A stretch of 64,000 nt of DNA from an uncultured Verrucomicrobiota bacterium (GCA_903869675.1 CAIQAB010000011.1:62001-126000); one strand, 5' to 3'. Shown: positions 1-10,236, counted from the stretch's first letter. Program-made: numbers and translations. The notes: generated from the letters alone by a model not told the origin.

Positions 1-876
1 GGCCGCGATGCGATCGCCCGCCAGGTAGGTGCGCCCATCGTCATCCGTAGTCGCGCCAAAGTAGATCGCGACCTCCTTGAGTCCGTAGGACTGGAGCTCG
101 CGCGCCGTGATGTCGTGGAGCTGAACCAGGAGGTAAGTATCGATAACCGTGCGCCCGGGCAGATCGCAGCGCGGGAAGTCCACCCAGCGCTCGGCGACCT
201 TGAGCCGGCTGGCGCGAAACTTTGCCCGCTGGCCAAAACGCCCCCACGCACAAGGGACCTTGTGCCGCTTCGCCCGCAGGCGCAGGTAGTCCAGGTCGAA
301 TTTGAAGAGATTGTGCCCCTCAATCGTATCGGGATCGAGCTCGGCCAGCGCCGCGTTGAACTCCTCCAGCAAACGTTTTTCCGCCGCATCCGTTTCCTCC
401 GCGAGCACTAGAAAACGGTTCACCCCACCTTGCCGCAGGCCGATGGCGAGCACGCGGTCGTCCGCTTGAGTCGCATCACTGAAGGCTCCCGAGGCCGAGC
501 CGGTTTCGATGTCGAGTTGGCAACGGCGCAGCCGACCAAAGGGCAATTCGACAAAAAGCCGCTGCCGGGCTTGGAGAAGGTATTGGCTCTCGAGCGGGCG
601 AACGACGTCGAGCCCCTTCGCGCCAGCCGCCTTGCAGGCATCCTGCCACGCCTCAAAGCAGGCTAAATTGTCCGCCTGGGCCAGACGGGTGAAAAACCCT
701 TCGCCGGCCAGCGGCTCGAGCGTCACACCTTCGCCCGCCGGATAGTCGCCCTCCGCCAGCCAGGCAAAAGGCCGCAACGCCTCGACCCGCGTCTCGCGCC
801 CGCCAGTCGCCGTCTCGACCGCGGTGTGCACGCGGCCGTCGTCAGCGACCCAGAGCCCGCAGAGCGCGCCGGACAT
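1..876 (-). CDS. Family-B DNA polymerase-like 3'-5' exonuclease (partial, C-terminus beyond window)
   Basis: This reads leftward from ATG at 876 and runs open for 292 codons off the window edge, so the C-terminus is missing. DIE at residues 122-124 fits the Exo I motif, and EGHNLFKFD at about 186-194 fits Exo II (GHN...FD) of DEDDy exonucleases as found in family B DNA polymerases. Exo III (YxxxD) would lie past the window. The first 110 residues resemble no domain I recognise. No polymerase motif is visible in the part seen. The stop of the upstream membrane-protein gene lies 10 bp from this start, which suggests co-transcription. The likely role is DNA proofreading or repair nuclease activity, by family inference only. 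It could be a stand-alone exonuclease or the N-terminus of a full PolB. Confidence 0.7.
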   Translation of the reverse strand, partial: MSGALCGLWVADDGRVHTAVETATGGRETRVEALRPFAWLAEGDYPAGEGVTLEPLAGEGFFTRLAQADNLACFEAWQDACKAAGAKGLDVVRPLESQYLLQARQRLFVELPFGRLRRCQLDIETGSASGAFSDATQADDRVLAIGLRQGGVNRFLVLAEETDAAEKRLLEEFNAALAELDPDTIEGHNLFKFDLDYLRLRAKRHKVPCAWGRFGQRAKFRASRLKVAERWVDFPRCDLPGRTVIDTYLLVQLHDITARELQSYGLKEVAIYFGATTDDDGRTYLAGDRIAA

Positions 877-886
877 CAGCGTGCGC

Positions 887-1225
887 TCAGAACGGCTTGG
901 CGTAGACCATCACAACCGCCACGGCCGCGAGGCCCAGCGCGGTGCCCTTGAGCGCACCGACCGCGCCGCGACGACGGTAGCCGATGCCGCCCAGCGCGGA
1001 GAGGCCCAGCCAGCAGACGAGCTTTACCATCACCCAGACCGGGAAGCCGAGCTGGAGCTTGGCCAGCAGGCCGAAGCCCGAGATCAACATGAGCAAGGAG
1101 GCAATGCCCGTAAACATCAGGGTGCCCTTGCGCGTCTCCGCCGGGGCCGCGAAGGCGTAGAACGTGCCGCCGTAGAGGGCGAGCAGGGAAACGACGTGGA
1201 GGATATGGTAGACGGTTGGGCTCAT
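887..1225 (-). CDS. Small integral membrane protein, unknown function
   Basis: This is a 112-residue protein beginning MSPTVYHILH. It has four hydrophobic segments at roughly residues 5-25, 35-55, 60-80 and 90-108, so it should lie in the inner membrane. An in-frame ATG exists at 1330, but that start would place 35 arginine-rich residues before the first membrane segment and would overlap the 3' end of the 6S RNA, so 1225 is preferred. The stop is 10 bp before the exonuclease start, so the two probably form an operon. I see no catalytic motif and cannot assign a function. Confidence 0.7.
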   Translation of the reverse strand: MSPTVYHILHVVSLLALYGGTFYAFAAPAETRKGTLMFTGIASLLMLISGFGLLAKLQLGFPVWVMVKLVCWLGLSALGGIGYRRRGAVGALKGTALGLAAVAVVMVYAKPF

Positions 1226-1326
1226 GGTGAAGAAAAGGGGTTGCCCCCCAGCAAAGCCGCCTTGGCCCGCGCCGCCAGCGCCATCTTCGCGACGCCGCGC
1301 CCGCCGGAAGCGGGAAAGTAAAAATG

Positions 1327-1504
1327 TCACTCCGCCTGTGCCGTATGCCCAAAGGCCTCTAACCTTTTTAAGTGAAGGTGGGAACCGCCGTGCGCGGGTA
1401 AGCTTTCCGATTTACGGCCTAGCTGGATGCGCCCGGGGATTGGCTCCCGGATTGATTCAAAGGCAAAGAGCGTGTGAAGGACACCTCGAACACCGCAGAG
1501 TGAC
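1327..1504 (-). ncRNA. ssrS: 6S RNA (RNA polymerase-binding regulatory RNA)
   Basis: This 178-nt segment has ends that pair in a 10-bp closing stem: 5' GTCACTCTGC with 3' GCGGAGTGAC, including one G-U pair. The 5' strand continues as CTGCGGTGTTCG, very close to the conserved start of many proteobacterial 6S RNAs. Near the 3' side, CACCTT and AAGGTTA can form the small hairpin often seen in the 6S central bubble. Length fits the family (about 180 nt). A near-consensus sigma70 promoter lies 6 nt upstream. 6S RNA mimics an open promoter and sequesters the housekeeping holoenzyme in stationary phase. No covariance-model search could be run; Rfam RF00013 would decide it. Confidence 0.72.
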
Positions 1505-1510
1505 GCCCCC

Positions 1511-1538
1511 AAGCTACGCCCCCCGCCCCGCCCGTCAA
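1511..1538 (-). promoter_or_regulatory. Sigma70-type promoter of the 6S RNA
   Basis: On the minus strand TTGACG (1538-1533) is separated by 16 nt from TAGCTT (1516-1511). The predicted transcript start at 1504, the first base of the closing stem, is 7 nt past the -10 box. Position and strength fit an independent, highly expressed RNA gene. Confidence 0.65.
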
Positions 1539-1585
1539 CCGACTTCCCCCGAAACTCGCGGCTCGCGCCGGGGACCACGCTCCGC

Positions 1586-1612
1586 TTGATTTTTCCGTTT
1601 CCTCGTTAAAAT
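1586..1612 (+). promoter_or_regulatory. Possible htpG promoter
   Basis: TTGATT at 1586-1591 and TAAAAT at 1607-1612 stand 15 nt apart, 21 bases before the htpG start. The spacer is short for sigma70, so this is tentative. No CIRCE element or other heat-shock operator is visible. Confidence 0.35.
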
Positions 1613-1633
1613 CGCATTTCCGTTTTTCCCACC

Positions 1634-3502
1634 ATGTCCACCGACACCGCCGCCACACCCGCCCCCCAATCGTTCGAGTTCCAGGCCGAGATCAAGCAGC
1701 TGCTGGATATCGTCATCCACTCGCTCTACACCGAGAAAGAGATCTTTGTCCGCGAGCTGGTTTCCAACGCCTCCGACGCCTCCGAGAAACTCCGCCACCT
1801 CCAGTTGACGGAAAAGTCCATCCACGACGCCGACCGCCCGCTCGAAATCACCGTCACCACCGACGAGAAGGCCAAGACCCTCGTGATCGAGGACGCCGGC
1901 CTCGGCATGACCGGCGAAGAACTGGTCAAATACCTCGGCACCATCGCCCACTCCGGGTCCAAAGCCTTCCTCAAGGCCCTCACCGAGGGCGGCCAGAAGA
2001 ATAGCAACCTCATCGGCCAGTTCGGCGTCGGCTTTTACGCTGCGTTCATGGCCGCCAAGCAGGTCGAGGTGTTCTCCAAATCCTGGCAGATCGACGCCCC
2101 CGCCCACGTGTGGACCAGCGAGGGCGCGGGCACCTATACCCTCGCCCCCGCCCCCGGGCACACCGCCCGCGGCACGAAAATCGTGCTGCACCTGAAGGAC
2201 GAAGCCGAGGACTTCGCGAAGAAATGGCGCATCGAGGAGATCCTCAAAAAATACAGCGCCTTCGTCTCCTTCCCCATCAAGCTCGACGGCGAGGTCGTGA
2301 ACACCGTGCAGGCCCTCTGGCTGCGCTCGAAAAACGAGATCACCGAGGAGGACTACACCGCATTCTACAAGTTCCAGGCCCACGCCTACGACGAACCCCG
2401 CCTGCGCTACCACTTCACCGCCGACGCCCCGCTTCAGATCGCCTCGATCCTTTTCGTCCCGAAGGATAACCCGGAAAAATTCGGGATGCAGCGCGCCGAG
2501 CCCGCCGTGTCGCTCTACTGCCGCAAGGTCCTGATCGACGCCAAGCCCAAGGACCTGCTGCCCGAGTGGCTGCGTTTCTTGAAGGGCGTGGTCGATAGCG
2601 AGGACCTGCCCCTGCACATCTCCCGCGAGACCATGCAGGACAAGGCCCTGCTGGAGAAGATCGGCAAGACCGTGACCTCCCGCTTCCTGAAGTTCCTCGC
2701 CGACGAGGCCAAGGCCCGCGCTGAGAAATACGACGAGTTCTTCGCCGAGTTCGGCGTATTCCTGAAGGAGGGTGCCGCCCTCGACTGGACCCATAAGGAC
2801 GCGCTGGTGAAACTGCTGCGCTACGAATCCACCTTCACCGAGGCCGGCAAGACCACCTCGCTGGCCGACTACGTTTCCCGCCTGAAGGAAGGCCAGACCG
2901 AGATCTACTACCTGTCCGGCCCCAGCCGCGCCGCCATCGAATCCGGCCCCTACCTCGAAGGACTCAAGGCCCGTGGCCTGGAAGTGCTCTTCTGCGTCGA
3001 GGCAGTGGATGAGTATGTGATGAACAACGTGCGCGAGTTCGAGGGCAAGAAGCTAGTCGCCGCCGACAGCCCCGACGCCAAATTACCCGACGCCCCCAAG
3101 CCGCCCTACGCCGAAGGCGACCTGTCAGAGGACCAGGTCAAAGCCCTGGCCGAGTGGCTTAAGACCACCCTAGGTGACCGCGTGACCGAGGTGAAGGCCA
3201 GCGATCGCCTGGTGGACTCCCCCGCCCTCGCGATCAGCGCCGATCGCATGATGACGCCCCAGATGCGCCGCATGATGAAGGCGATGAAGAAGGACGAGCC
3301 CGAGACCCCCGTGAAAGTCTCGCTCGAGCTGAATCCCCGTCACGCCGTGATCAAGCGCCTCGCCACCCTCCGCGAGGGCAACGCCGAGCGCGCCACCCTC
3401 GTGGCCGAGCAGATCCTGGACAACGCCCTCATCGCCGCCGGCCTCTTCGAGGATCCCAGCAAGATGGTCGCCCGCCTCTACAAGCTGCTCGAACAAGCCT
3501 GA
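1634..3502 (+). CDS. htpG: Molecular chaperone HtpG (bacterial Hsp90)
   Basis: This 622-residue protein has the full length of bacterial Hsp90. The N-terminal GHKL ATPase shows [12 protein letters not shown] (the ATP-Mg asparagine helix), [11 protein letters not shown] and [11 protein letters not shown], the glycine-rich lid loop. The middle domain contains [10 protein letters not shown] and [11 protein letters not shown], typical of HtpG, and the C-terminal part carries the dimerisation helices. It is a cytoplasmic ATP-dependent chaperone for stressed or late-folding clients. The start follows an A+T-rich leader containing a possible promoter. The gene stands alone between the 6S RNA and a secreted-protein gene. 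Confidence 0.97.
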   Translation: MSTDTAATPAPQSFEFQAEIKQLLDIVIHSLYTEKEIFVRELVSNASDASEKLRHLQLTEKSIHDADRPLEITVTTDEKAKTLVIEDAGLGMTGEELVKYLGTIAHSGSKAFLKALTEGGQKNSNLIGQFGVGFYAAFMAAKQVEVFSKSWQIDAPAHVWTSEGAGTYTLAPAPGHTARGTKIVLHLKDEAEDFAKKWRIEEILKKYSAFVSFPIKLDGEVVNTVQALWLRSKNEITEEDYTAFYKFQAHAYDEPRLRYHFTADAPLQIASILFVPKDNPEKFGMQRAEPAVSLYCRKVLIDAKPKDLLPEWLRFLKGVVDSEDLPLHISRETMQDKALLEKIGKTVTSRFLKFLADEAKARAEKYDEFFAEFGVFLKEGAALDWTHKDALVKLLRYESTFTEAGKTTSLADYVSRLKEGQTEIYYLSGPSRAAIESGPYLEGLKARGLEVLFCVEAVDEYVMNNVREFEGKKLVAADSPDAKLPDAPKPPYAEGDLSEDQVKALAEWLKTTLGDRVTEVKASDRLVDSPALAISADRMMTPQMRRMMKAMKKDEPETPVKVSLELNPRHAVIKRLATLREGNAERATLVAEQILDNALIAAGLFEDPSKMVARLYKLLEQA

Positions 3503-3510
3503 TCCGGCCC

Positions 3511-3550
3511 GCCAGCCGCCTGCTCCCGGTCGGCTGGCTCCGGCGGCTTT
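3511..3550 (+). terminator. Probable htpG terminator
   Basis: GCCAGCCG (3511-3518) pairs perfectly with CGGCTGGC (3531-3538) across a 12-nt loop, and a short T run follows at 3548-3551. The T run is weak and begins 9 nt past the stem, so termination may be inefficient. Confidence 0.35.
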
Positions 3551-3596
3551 TGGGGAAGCCGCTCGCCTTTCTGTGCCCTTTGATCAGGTTGAGATC

Positions 3597-5261
3597 GTGC
3601 TGCCCCGCACCCTCGCCCTGCTCTTCGGCCTCGCCCTCACCGCGCTCCACCCCGCCCGCGGCTACGAGCTTGTCGTCACCGATCGGGCCTACGGCCAGAT
3701 CAACGCCTCCGCCATCGACCAGCCCAGACTCTACGCCGTGCTCACCGACCCACTGGCCGGCGGCGAGGTAAAGACGTGGTTCAACCCCGACACCGCCGCC
3801 CGCGAGCCGGTCTTCATCAAGGCCTTCGTTGACACCGGCGCATCCGGCATCGCCATAAGCCAGCTCCACGCGTCCGGTCTCTACGACGTCGCCTCGCTCG
3901 CCCTCGGCCCGACCGATTACCTCGGGTCCTACACCGAGACCGGCGTCGCCGGGACCGAGCTGGGCGACGTCTCGCGCGCCTTCGGGGTGAAGATGCTGAG
4001 CGGCCCGGTCGATCTGGTGGATTACTCCGCGCTCGGATCCTATATCGCCTACGGCGACTTTAGTCTCTGGGTGCGCCGCACCGTGGGCACCGGCGAGGTG
4101 ATCGACTACGGCGCGCTCTTTGGAGGCGAGAGTCTTATCCAGGCCGACCCGATCAACCTCGTGGGCATGCCGGTGATCCGTCAGCGCCGCCTTCACCTCG
4201 ACGCCAAACCCATTCTGAACCCGCTGCTGGCCGAGTCCGGCCTTGGCACCTACCTGCTCGCCCCCGGCGCGCCCGAGCCGTCCACCCAGCTCACCATGGC
4301 ACTGTGGCTTAAGGATTTTATCGGCCCCACGCCCCCGCCCGGCGAAGTTCTGCCCTCGCACGCCGCCAATCCGCTCGTGCCCGGCGTCACCCTCACCACC
4401 GCCACCGGCCAAAGCACCGGAGAGTGGCTGCTCGACACCGGCGCGGGGAGCAGTTTCGCCAGTTTTTCCTCCGCCCGCGCCTGCGGGCTCATCCCCGCGC
4501 GCTACGCTACCCTCGCCGCCTTCATGGCGAGCTACACCGGCCCCACCGCGGATATCGGCGGCGTCGGCGGCGCGCTGAAAGTCCCCATTCTCACCGTGCC
4601 CCGCCTGAGCGTGCCCACCCGGGAGGGCGCCACCCTCGTCTGGGAAAACGTCGATATCCTCGTGGCCGACATCGCCGGGCTCGAGGGCGTCTTCGGCATG
4701 AACCTCCTGCTGCCCGCCGTGACCGTCGATCCGGCCAACCCGCTCGGGTCGCTCTTCGATATTTCGCCCGGCATTTTCCGCGACGTGGTCATCGATACGC
4801 TCGACGCCGCCAATCCGGTGATGCGCCTCGGCGCGCCCGCCGCCGACCGCACCGTGCTGGCGTGGCTGGCGGGGCGTTTCTCCACCACGGACCGTCTGAG
4901 CGCAGACCGCGCCGGCCTGCTCGCTGATCCCGATGCCGACGGCCAGCCCAACCTCCTCGAATACGCCCTCGGCCGCGACCCGCTAACCGCCGACGGCCCG
5001 GCCACGAACGCCGGTCGCCTCGCGCTCCCCGAAGGCATTTACCCCACCCTCACCTATACCCGGCCCACTGGATTGATCGACGTCACCTACGCAGTGGAGG
5101 CCTCGACCGACCTGTCCGTGTGGAGCCGCTCACCCGCCGACGTCGTGCTCGTTTCGCAGGTCACCGCCGCCAACCTCGAAACCCTCACCTACCGCAGCGC
5201 CCAACCCGTCGCCGCCGGCGGCCGCCGTTTCCTTCGCCTGGTCGTCACGCCCGCGCCTTGA
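3597..5261 (+). CDS. Secreted protein with two aspartic-protease-like DTGA motifs
   Basis: About 554 residues. GTG at 3597 is chosen because CAGG lies 8 nt upstream and the product then begins with a compact signal peptide (LPRTLALLFGLALTAL); another GTG at 3573 adds eight residues. DTGAS occurs at about residue 79 and DTGAG at about 280, each after a hydrophobic strand, as in retropepsin- or pepsin-type aspartic proteases. Two motifs in one chain would suit a bilobal, pepsin-like arrangement. The C-terminus has a calcium-loop-like DPDADGQPNLLEYALGRDP and an ASTDLSVW beta-module found in many secreted Verrucomicrobiota proteins. It probably acts in the periplasm or outside the cell. Proteolysis is inferred only, and no substrate is suggested by the neighbours. 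Confidence 0.65.
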   Translation: MLPRTLALLFGLALTALHPARGYELVVTDRAYGQINASAIDQPRLYAVLTDPLAGGEVKTWFNPDTAAREPVFIKAFVDTGASGIAISQLHASGLYDVASLALGPTDYLGSYTETGVAGTELGDVSRAFGVKMLSGPVDLVDYSALGSYIAYGDFSLWVRRTVGTGEVIDYGALFGGESLIQADPINLVGMPVIRQRRLHLDAKPILNPLLAESGLGTYLLAPGAPEPSTQLTMALWLKDFIGPTPPPGEVLPSHAANPLVPGVTLTTATGQSTGEWLLDTGAGSSFASFSSARACGLIPARYATLAAFMASYTGPTADIGGVGGALKVPILTVPRLSVPTREGATLVWENVDILVADIAGLEGVFGMNLLLPAVTVDPANPLGSLFDISPGIFRDVVIDTLDAANPVMRLGAPAADRTVLAWLAGRFSTTDRLSADRAGLLADPDADGQPNLLEYALGRDPLTADGPATNAGRLALPEGIYPTLTYTRPTGLIDVTYAVEASTDLSVWSRSPADVVLVSQVTAANLETLTYRSAQPVAAGGRRFLRLVVTPAP

Positions 5262-5297
5262 CCAGACTCTGTGCTCAAAGCTTTCCTCCAAACCGCG

Positions 5298-6800
5298 ATG
5301 AAACCGCCCGCCCCACTCCGCCGGCTGTTTTTCCCGATCCTGCTTCTGCTCACGGGCCCCGTCCATGCGGCAGACCGCCCGCTGCCGGCGTCGAATCCCT
5401 ACCGCGAAGCCATCGAACGCATCGAAGCCCTCGCGCCGGACGAACGGGCGACCCTTGATGCGTGGATCAGCCCGGAAGAGGGCCAGACCGCACCCGTATT
5501 GTCCGAACCCCAGCGCAACTTCGTGCGGGAACTCGCCACCGCCCTAATCGAAGCCTCGGACGCGCCGGATACCACCGCCGCCGACTGGGACAGCTCCGAC
5601 CCGTCGGACGATCCGATGACCGCCACGATCCCGTCCGTGGGCGCCATGCGCCAACTTTCCCGCCTCGTGATCAAGGACGCCGACGAGCTCCCCGCGTCCG
5701 AGGCCCTCGCCCACTACGGCGCCGTCGCCCAGTTCGGTCGACGCCAACGCGAAGGCGGCAGCCTGATGCAGCAACTCACCGGCTGCGCCATCGAAGGCAT
5801 CGCCCAGGCCGGCGTAGCTCGGCGGCTGACGGATTTTTCCGGCGATGAACTCGCGCTACTGGCCCGCGACTGGGCCTCCCTCGCCCATTCACCGACCCTG
5901 GCCGAAGCCTTCGCCAGCGAGCGGGACAAATTTTTTCGCCCGCTCATCGACCGGTGCATCCTGCCCGGGCTGCGCGAACTGCTCGCGGAAGGGGACGCCG
6001 GCGAGGCCAACGCGCAACCCGAGGGCGCCGGCGAGGGGTTTTCCCGCGACCTACGCTTGAGCGCGCTGGTGGACCTTGGCGCCGGCGAGCGGCGCATCTC
6101 CCTTGAAAACACCCGCACCGGCGAGGTCATCACCCTTCGGCCAAGCGAGACCGAGGCCGGCATCGAACTCGTGCGCCTCGATTTCGATCAACGCATCGCG
6201 ATCCTCCGTTCGGGTGAAGAGGAGGCCGTGATCAACCTACGTTCCAAACGCATCGTCCCCCGCGGTCGCGAGATCGCCCGGCTGCGCGCGCTTTTCGACG
6301 GCCAAAAAGCCATCTCGGACGAGCGCGATGTGGACTCGGCCTACCGCGACCTCGTCGCCCGCGTTCGCCGACACCCGGGCGGGCCCGAGGGCTACGTCGA
6401 GGATCTCTACGCCGAATACCAACGCGCAATCGACGCGCAGATCGCCTCGGCCGACTCGGTCCGGGCGCCGAGGTCGGAACCAAAGCCGCCCGCGAACTCC
6501 GATCCCTTCGTCGCCTTGGTGAGTCCCACCTTCGGCCGGGTGGGGCGCGTCTTTCGCAACCTCGACACCGAGGCGGTCATGCTTCAGTCAGCGGTCCACG
6601 CCAGACTGGTCCAGCTCGGCCACCCGGAGGGCGCGGCGCCGGCCCCGGCCGATCCTTGGGATGCCGACGGCGGCGGGTTCACCGCCGAAGCCACCCCGGA
6701 CGGCGGGTTCGTTTTGCGGTCCCGCTACGAAGTGAACCCCGACGCTCCGTTGAGCTATAAATTCGCCGCGCCGGACGCCGGATTCGTCCGTCCAAAATAA
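5298..6800 (+). CDS. Secreted protein of unknown function
   Basis: About 500 residues from ATG at 5298, which gives a good signal peptide (MKPPAPLRRLFFPILLLL, then GPVHA); a GTG at 5271 would add nine residues. The mature part is mostly charged and alpha-helical in the N-terminal half. A middle stretch (VDLGAGERRISLENTRTGEV) looks like a small beta-domain. No catalytic motif stands out and I do not recognise the family. It begins 37 bp after the aspartic-protease-like gene and ends at a bidirectional terminator, so the two secreted proteins are probably co-expressed. Confidence 0.65.
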   Translation: MKPPAPLRRLFFPILLLLTGPVHAADRPLPASNPYREAIERIEALAPDERATLDAWISPEEGQTAPVLSEPQRNFVRELATALIEASDAPDTTAADWDSSDPSDDPMTATIPSVGAMRQLSRLVIKDADELPASEALAHYGAVAQFGRRQREGGSLMQQLTGCAIEGIAQAGVARRLTDFSGDELALLARDWASLAHSPTLAEAFASERDKFFRPLIDRCILPGLRELLAEGDAGEANAQPEGAGEGFSRDLRLSALVDLGAGERRISLENTRTGEVITLRPSETEAGIELVRLDFDQRIAILRSGEEEAVINLRSKRIVPRGREIARLRALFDGQKAISDERDVDSAYRDLVARVRRHPGGPEGYVEDLYAEYQRAIDAQIASADSVRAPRSEPKPPANSDPFVALVSPTFGRVGRVFRNLDTEAVMLQSAVHARLVQLGHPEGAAPAPADPWDADGGGFTAEATPDGGFVLRSRYEVNPDAPLSYKFAAPDAGFVRPK

Positions 6801-6831
6801 AAGTCCGGCTTGGGTGACCCGGACCGGACTT
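6795..6831. terminator. Bidirectional terminator between convergent genes
   Basis: AAGTCCGG (6801-6808) and CCGGACTT (6824-6831) form a perfect 8-bp stem. Read on the minus strand it is followed by TTATTTT, a good intrinsic terminator for tpiA. On the plus strand it directly follows the stop codon of the secreted-protein gene, but with no T run. Confidence 0.65.
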
Positions 6832-6858
6832 GAGCCCGAAACGAACCCCTTTCGGGGC

Positions 6859-7629
6859 CTATTTCACGGCGGAGGCTGCCTTGACGAGTTCGACGAAGCT
6901 ACGGGCCTCGAGGCTGGCGCCACCGATGAGGCCGCCATCGATATCCTTTTGCGCCAGCAGTTCGGGCGCGTTGGCCGGCTTCATCGAACCGCCGTAGAGG
7001 ATGCGCACCTTCTGGGCGGTGGCGTCGCCGAAGAGCTTCACAAGAAGGCTGCGGATAAACGCGTGCACTTCCTGCGCTTGCTCGGTGGTGGCGACCTTGC
7101 CGGTGCCGATGGCCCACACGGGCTCATAGGCGATGACCACGCTGGTCGCGAGGTCCTTGGAAACGCCCTCGAGGCCGGCCTCGAGCTGGGTCTGAACGAC
7201 CTTCAGGGTGCGACCGGTCTCACGCTCGGCGAGGGTCTCGCCCACGCAGAGGATGGGCTTCAACTGGGCCTTGAGGGCGGCAATGACCTTCAGGTTGATG
7301 AAGGCGTCGGACTCGGCGAAGTAGCTGCGGCGCTCGCTGTGGCCGAGGATGACGTGGCTCACGAAGAGCGCGCGCAGCATCCCGGCGGAGATCTCGCCGG
7401 TGTAGGCCCCGGAGGGCTCGGGGTGCAGGTTCTGCGCGCCGAGCTTGAGGGTGGAGCCCTCGAGCTTCTGGGCGGCGCTTTCGAGGCCGGTGAAGGGCGG
7501 GCACACGACGACATCGACGTCGTTCTGTTTTCCGATCTCCGTGACGAGGTCAGCCACGAGGGCGGCGCCATCGGCGGCGGTTTTGTTCATCTTCCAATTA
7601 CCGGCGATGAGTTTTTTGCGAAGGGACAT
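6859..7629 (-). CDS. tpiA: Triosephosphate isomerase
   Basis: 256 residues, the family's usual size. It interconverts dihydroxyacetone phosphate and glyceraldehyde 3-phosphate in the cytoplasm. Catalytic residues are all visible: Lys13 in AGNWKMNK, His97 in ILGHSERR, Glu169 in AYEPVWAIGTG, and the phosphate-binding LYGGSM near the C-terminus. It lies downstream of gap and pgk on the same strand, so all three triose-stage glycolytic enzymes are encoded together, though palindromic repeats separate them. Confidence 0.97.
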   Translation of the reverse strand: MSLRKKLIAGNWKMNKTAADGAALVADLVTEIGKQNDVDVVVCPPFTGLESAAQKLEGSTLKLGAQNLHPEPSGAYTGEISAGMLRALFVSHVILGHSERRSYFAESDAFINLKVIAALKAQLKPILCVGETLAERETGRTLKVVQTQLEAGLEGVSKDLATSVVIAYEPVWAIGTGKVATTEQAQEVHAFIRSLLVKLFGDATAQKVRILYGGSMKPANAPELLAQKDIDGGLIGGASLEARSFVELVKAASAVK

Positions 7630-7643
7630 GGGATTAAAATTTG

Positions 7644-7733
7644 AAGCGCTAAGACGCGGAGGCGCAAAGATCAGAGAAGAGGAAACGAAGCGATCTCCGT
7701 GCCTGAACTTAGCGTCTTTGCGCCTTTGCGCTT
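7644..7733. repeat. Palindromic repeat with 8-nt internal period (gene-less element)
   Basis: Two 26-nt inverted arms, 7644-7669 and 7708-7733, flank a 38-nt centre. Both arms fit AAGCGCWAAGRCGCRRAG followed by RCGCWAAG, itself about three copies of an 8-nt unit AGRCGCRR. It fills most of the tpiA-pgk gap. Arms of the same type recur inside mutS (46912-46939), and related arms bracket the GxxExxY gene near 51.4-51.9 kb. Confidence 0.75.
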
Positions 7734-7742
7734 AATGATTTT

Positions 7743-8987
7743 TCAGGATTCGAGGAACACGACGCCGGGAAGGGCCTTGCCTTCGAGGAACTCGAGGGAG
7801 GCGCCCCCGCCGGTCGAACAATGGGTGACCTTCTTGGCCACGCCGAATTTCTTGGCCGCCGTGGCGGTATCGCCGCCACCGACCACCGTCGTAGCGCCGG
7901 CGGCAGTGGCCTCGGCGATGGCCTCAGCCATGGCCCTGGTGGCACCGGAGAAAATCTCGAACTCGAACACGCCGGGAGGGCCGTTCCAGACGATGGTCTT
8001 GGAGGCGAGGATGGCCTGGCGGTAGAGCGCGATGCTCTTCGGGCCGGCGTCGAAGCCTTCCCAGCCATCGGGAATGCCGGTCGCCAACTCGGCGGATTGG
8101 GTCTTGGCGTCGGGGCCGAACTTATCGCCGCACACGAAATCCACGGGGAAGATCAACTCCACGCCCTTGGCCTTGGCCTTGGCCTCGAGTTCGGCGACGA
8201 TCTCGGCACCGGCCTTGTCATAGAGCGAGGAGCCGATCTTCATGCCGCGGTTAACCTTGTGGAAGGTGTAGGCCATGCCGCCGCCGATGATGACCTTGTT
8301 GGCCTTATCGAGCAGGTTGTTGATGAGAGGTATCTTGTCCGCTATCTTGGCGCCGCCGAGAATGGCGAGCAGGGGGCGATCGGGGTGGTCGAGGACCTTG
8401 GCGAAAGCCTTTAGCTCGGCCTCCATCAGGAAGCCGGCAGCCTTCTCGGCGAGGGTGACGCCGACCATGGAGGAGTGCGCGCGGTGGGCGGTGCCGAAGG
8501 CATCGTTCACGAAGACATCGCCGAGCTTGGTCAAGGAAGCGCGGAAGGCGGCGACGGCGACAGGATCGGCCTTCTTGGAGGTGCCGTCCTCGAGCTTCAC
8601 CTTGCCCTCTTCCTCGATGTGGAAACGCAGGTTCTCGAGCAGCACGACGGTGCCGGGCGCGAGCGTGGCGCAGGCGGCCTCGACGGAGGCGCCGACGCAG
8701 TCATCGAGGAACTTAACCGGGCGACCGAGGAGTTTTTCCAGCTCGATGGCGACGGGTTGCAGCGAAAACTTGGCGATGCGCTGACCATCCGGACGGCCGA
8801 GGTGCGACATGAGCACCACGGAGCCGCCCTGCTCGAGGGCGTATTGGATGGTGGGCAGCGCGGCGGTGATGCGCGCGGTGTTGGTGATGGCGCCGGTCAC
8901 CTTGTCCTGCGGGACGTTGAAATCGACGCGCATGAGCACGCGTTTGCCGCCAAGGGCGAGGTCACGGATGGATTTGAATTTGGACAT
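7743..8987 (-). CDS. pgk: Phosphoglycerate kinase
   Basis: 414 residues, in the family range. It transfers the acyl phosphate of 1,3-bisphosphoglycerate to ADP. Visible hallmarks are RVDFNVPQD near the N-terminus (substrate binding), [10 protein letters not shown], the hinge-region [13 protein letters not shown], the nucleotide-binding [10 protein letters not shown], and a C-terminal [11 protein letters not shown] glycine-rich loop followed by [14 protein letters not shown]. It is cytoplasmic and lies between gap and tpiA on the same strand. Confidence 0.97.
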   Translation of the reverse strand: MSKFKSIRDLALGGKRVLMRVDFNVPQDKVTGAITNTARITAALPTIQYALEQGGSVVLMSHLGRPDGQRIAKFSLQPVAIELEKLLGRPVKFLDDCVGASVEAACATLAPGTVVLLENLRFHIEEEGKVKLEDGTSKKADPVAVAAFRASLTKLGDVFVNDAFGTAHRAHSSMVGVTLAEKAAGFLMEAELKAFAKVLDHPDRPLLAILGGAKIADKIPLINNLLDKANKVIIGGGMAYTFHKVNRGMKIGSSLYDKAGAEIVAELEAKAKAKGVELIFPVDFVCGDKFGPDAKTQSAELATGIPDGWEGFDAGPKSIALYRQAILASKTIVWNGPPGVFEFEIFSGATRAMAEAIAEATAAGATTVVGGGDTATAAKKFGVAKKVTHCSTGGGASLEFLEGKALPGVVFLES

Positions 8988-9005
8988 GATGTGAGTCGAA
9001 AAAAA

Positions 9006-9074
9006 TTAACCACGGATCGCACGGATGGACACGGATTGAAGAGTATTCATCCGTGCTATCCGTGAAATCCGTGG
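9006..9074. repeat. CACGGAT-type palindromic dispersed repeat
   Basis: The left arm has three CACGGAT units (starting near 9011, 9020 and 9030) and the right arm has three reverse-complement units ATCCGTG (from about 9049 to 9073), around a short centre. It lies in the pgk-gap gap. Related copies occur at about 24826-24885 and 61536-61570. Confidence 0.75.
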
Positions 9075-9099
9075 CCGGTATTGAGCGGAACTAGCGGGC

Positions 9100-10236
<1,137 letters not shown>

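Noticed and set aside
887-1330. 147-residue version of the small membrane protein
   Set aside because: The upstream start overlaps the 3' end of the 6S RNA and adds an arginine-rich stretch before the first membrane segment.
1535-2794. 419-codon open frame antisense to htpG
   Set aside because: It lies opposite a gene with unmistakable Hsp90 motifs and its product is a compositional shadow rich in Gly, Val and Leu with no domain.
7644-7733. CRISPR array
   Set aside because: Units are 8 nt with no spacers and the two halves are inverted, not direct, repeats; no cas gene is nearby.
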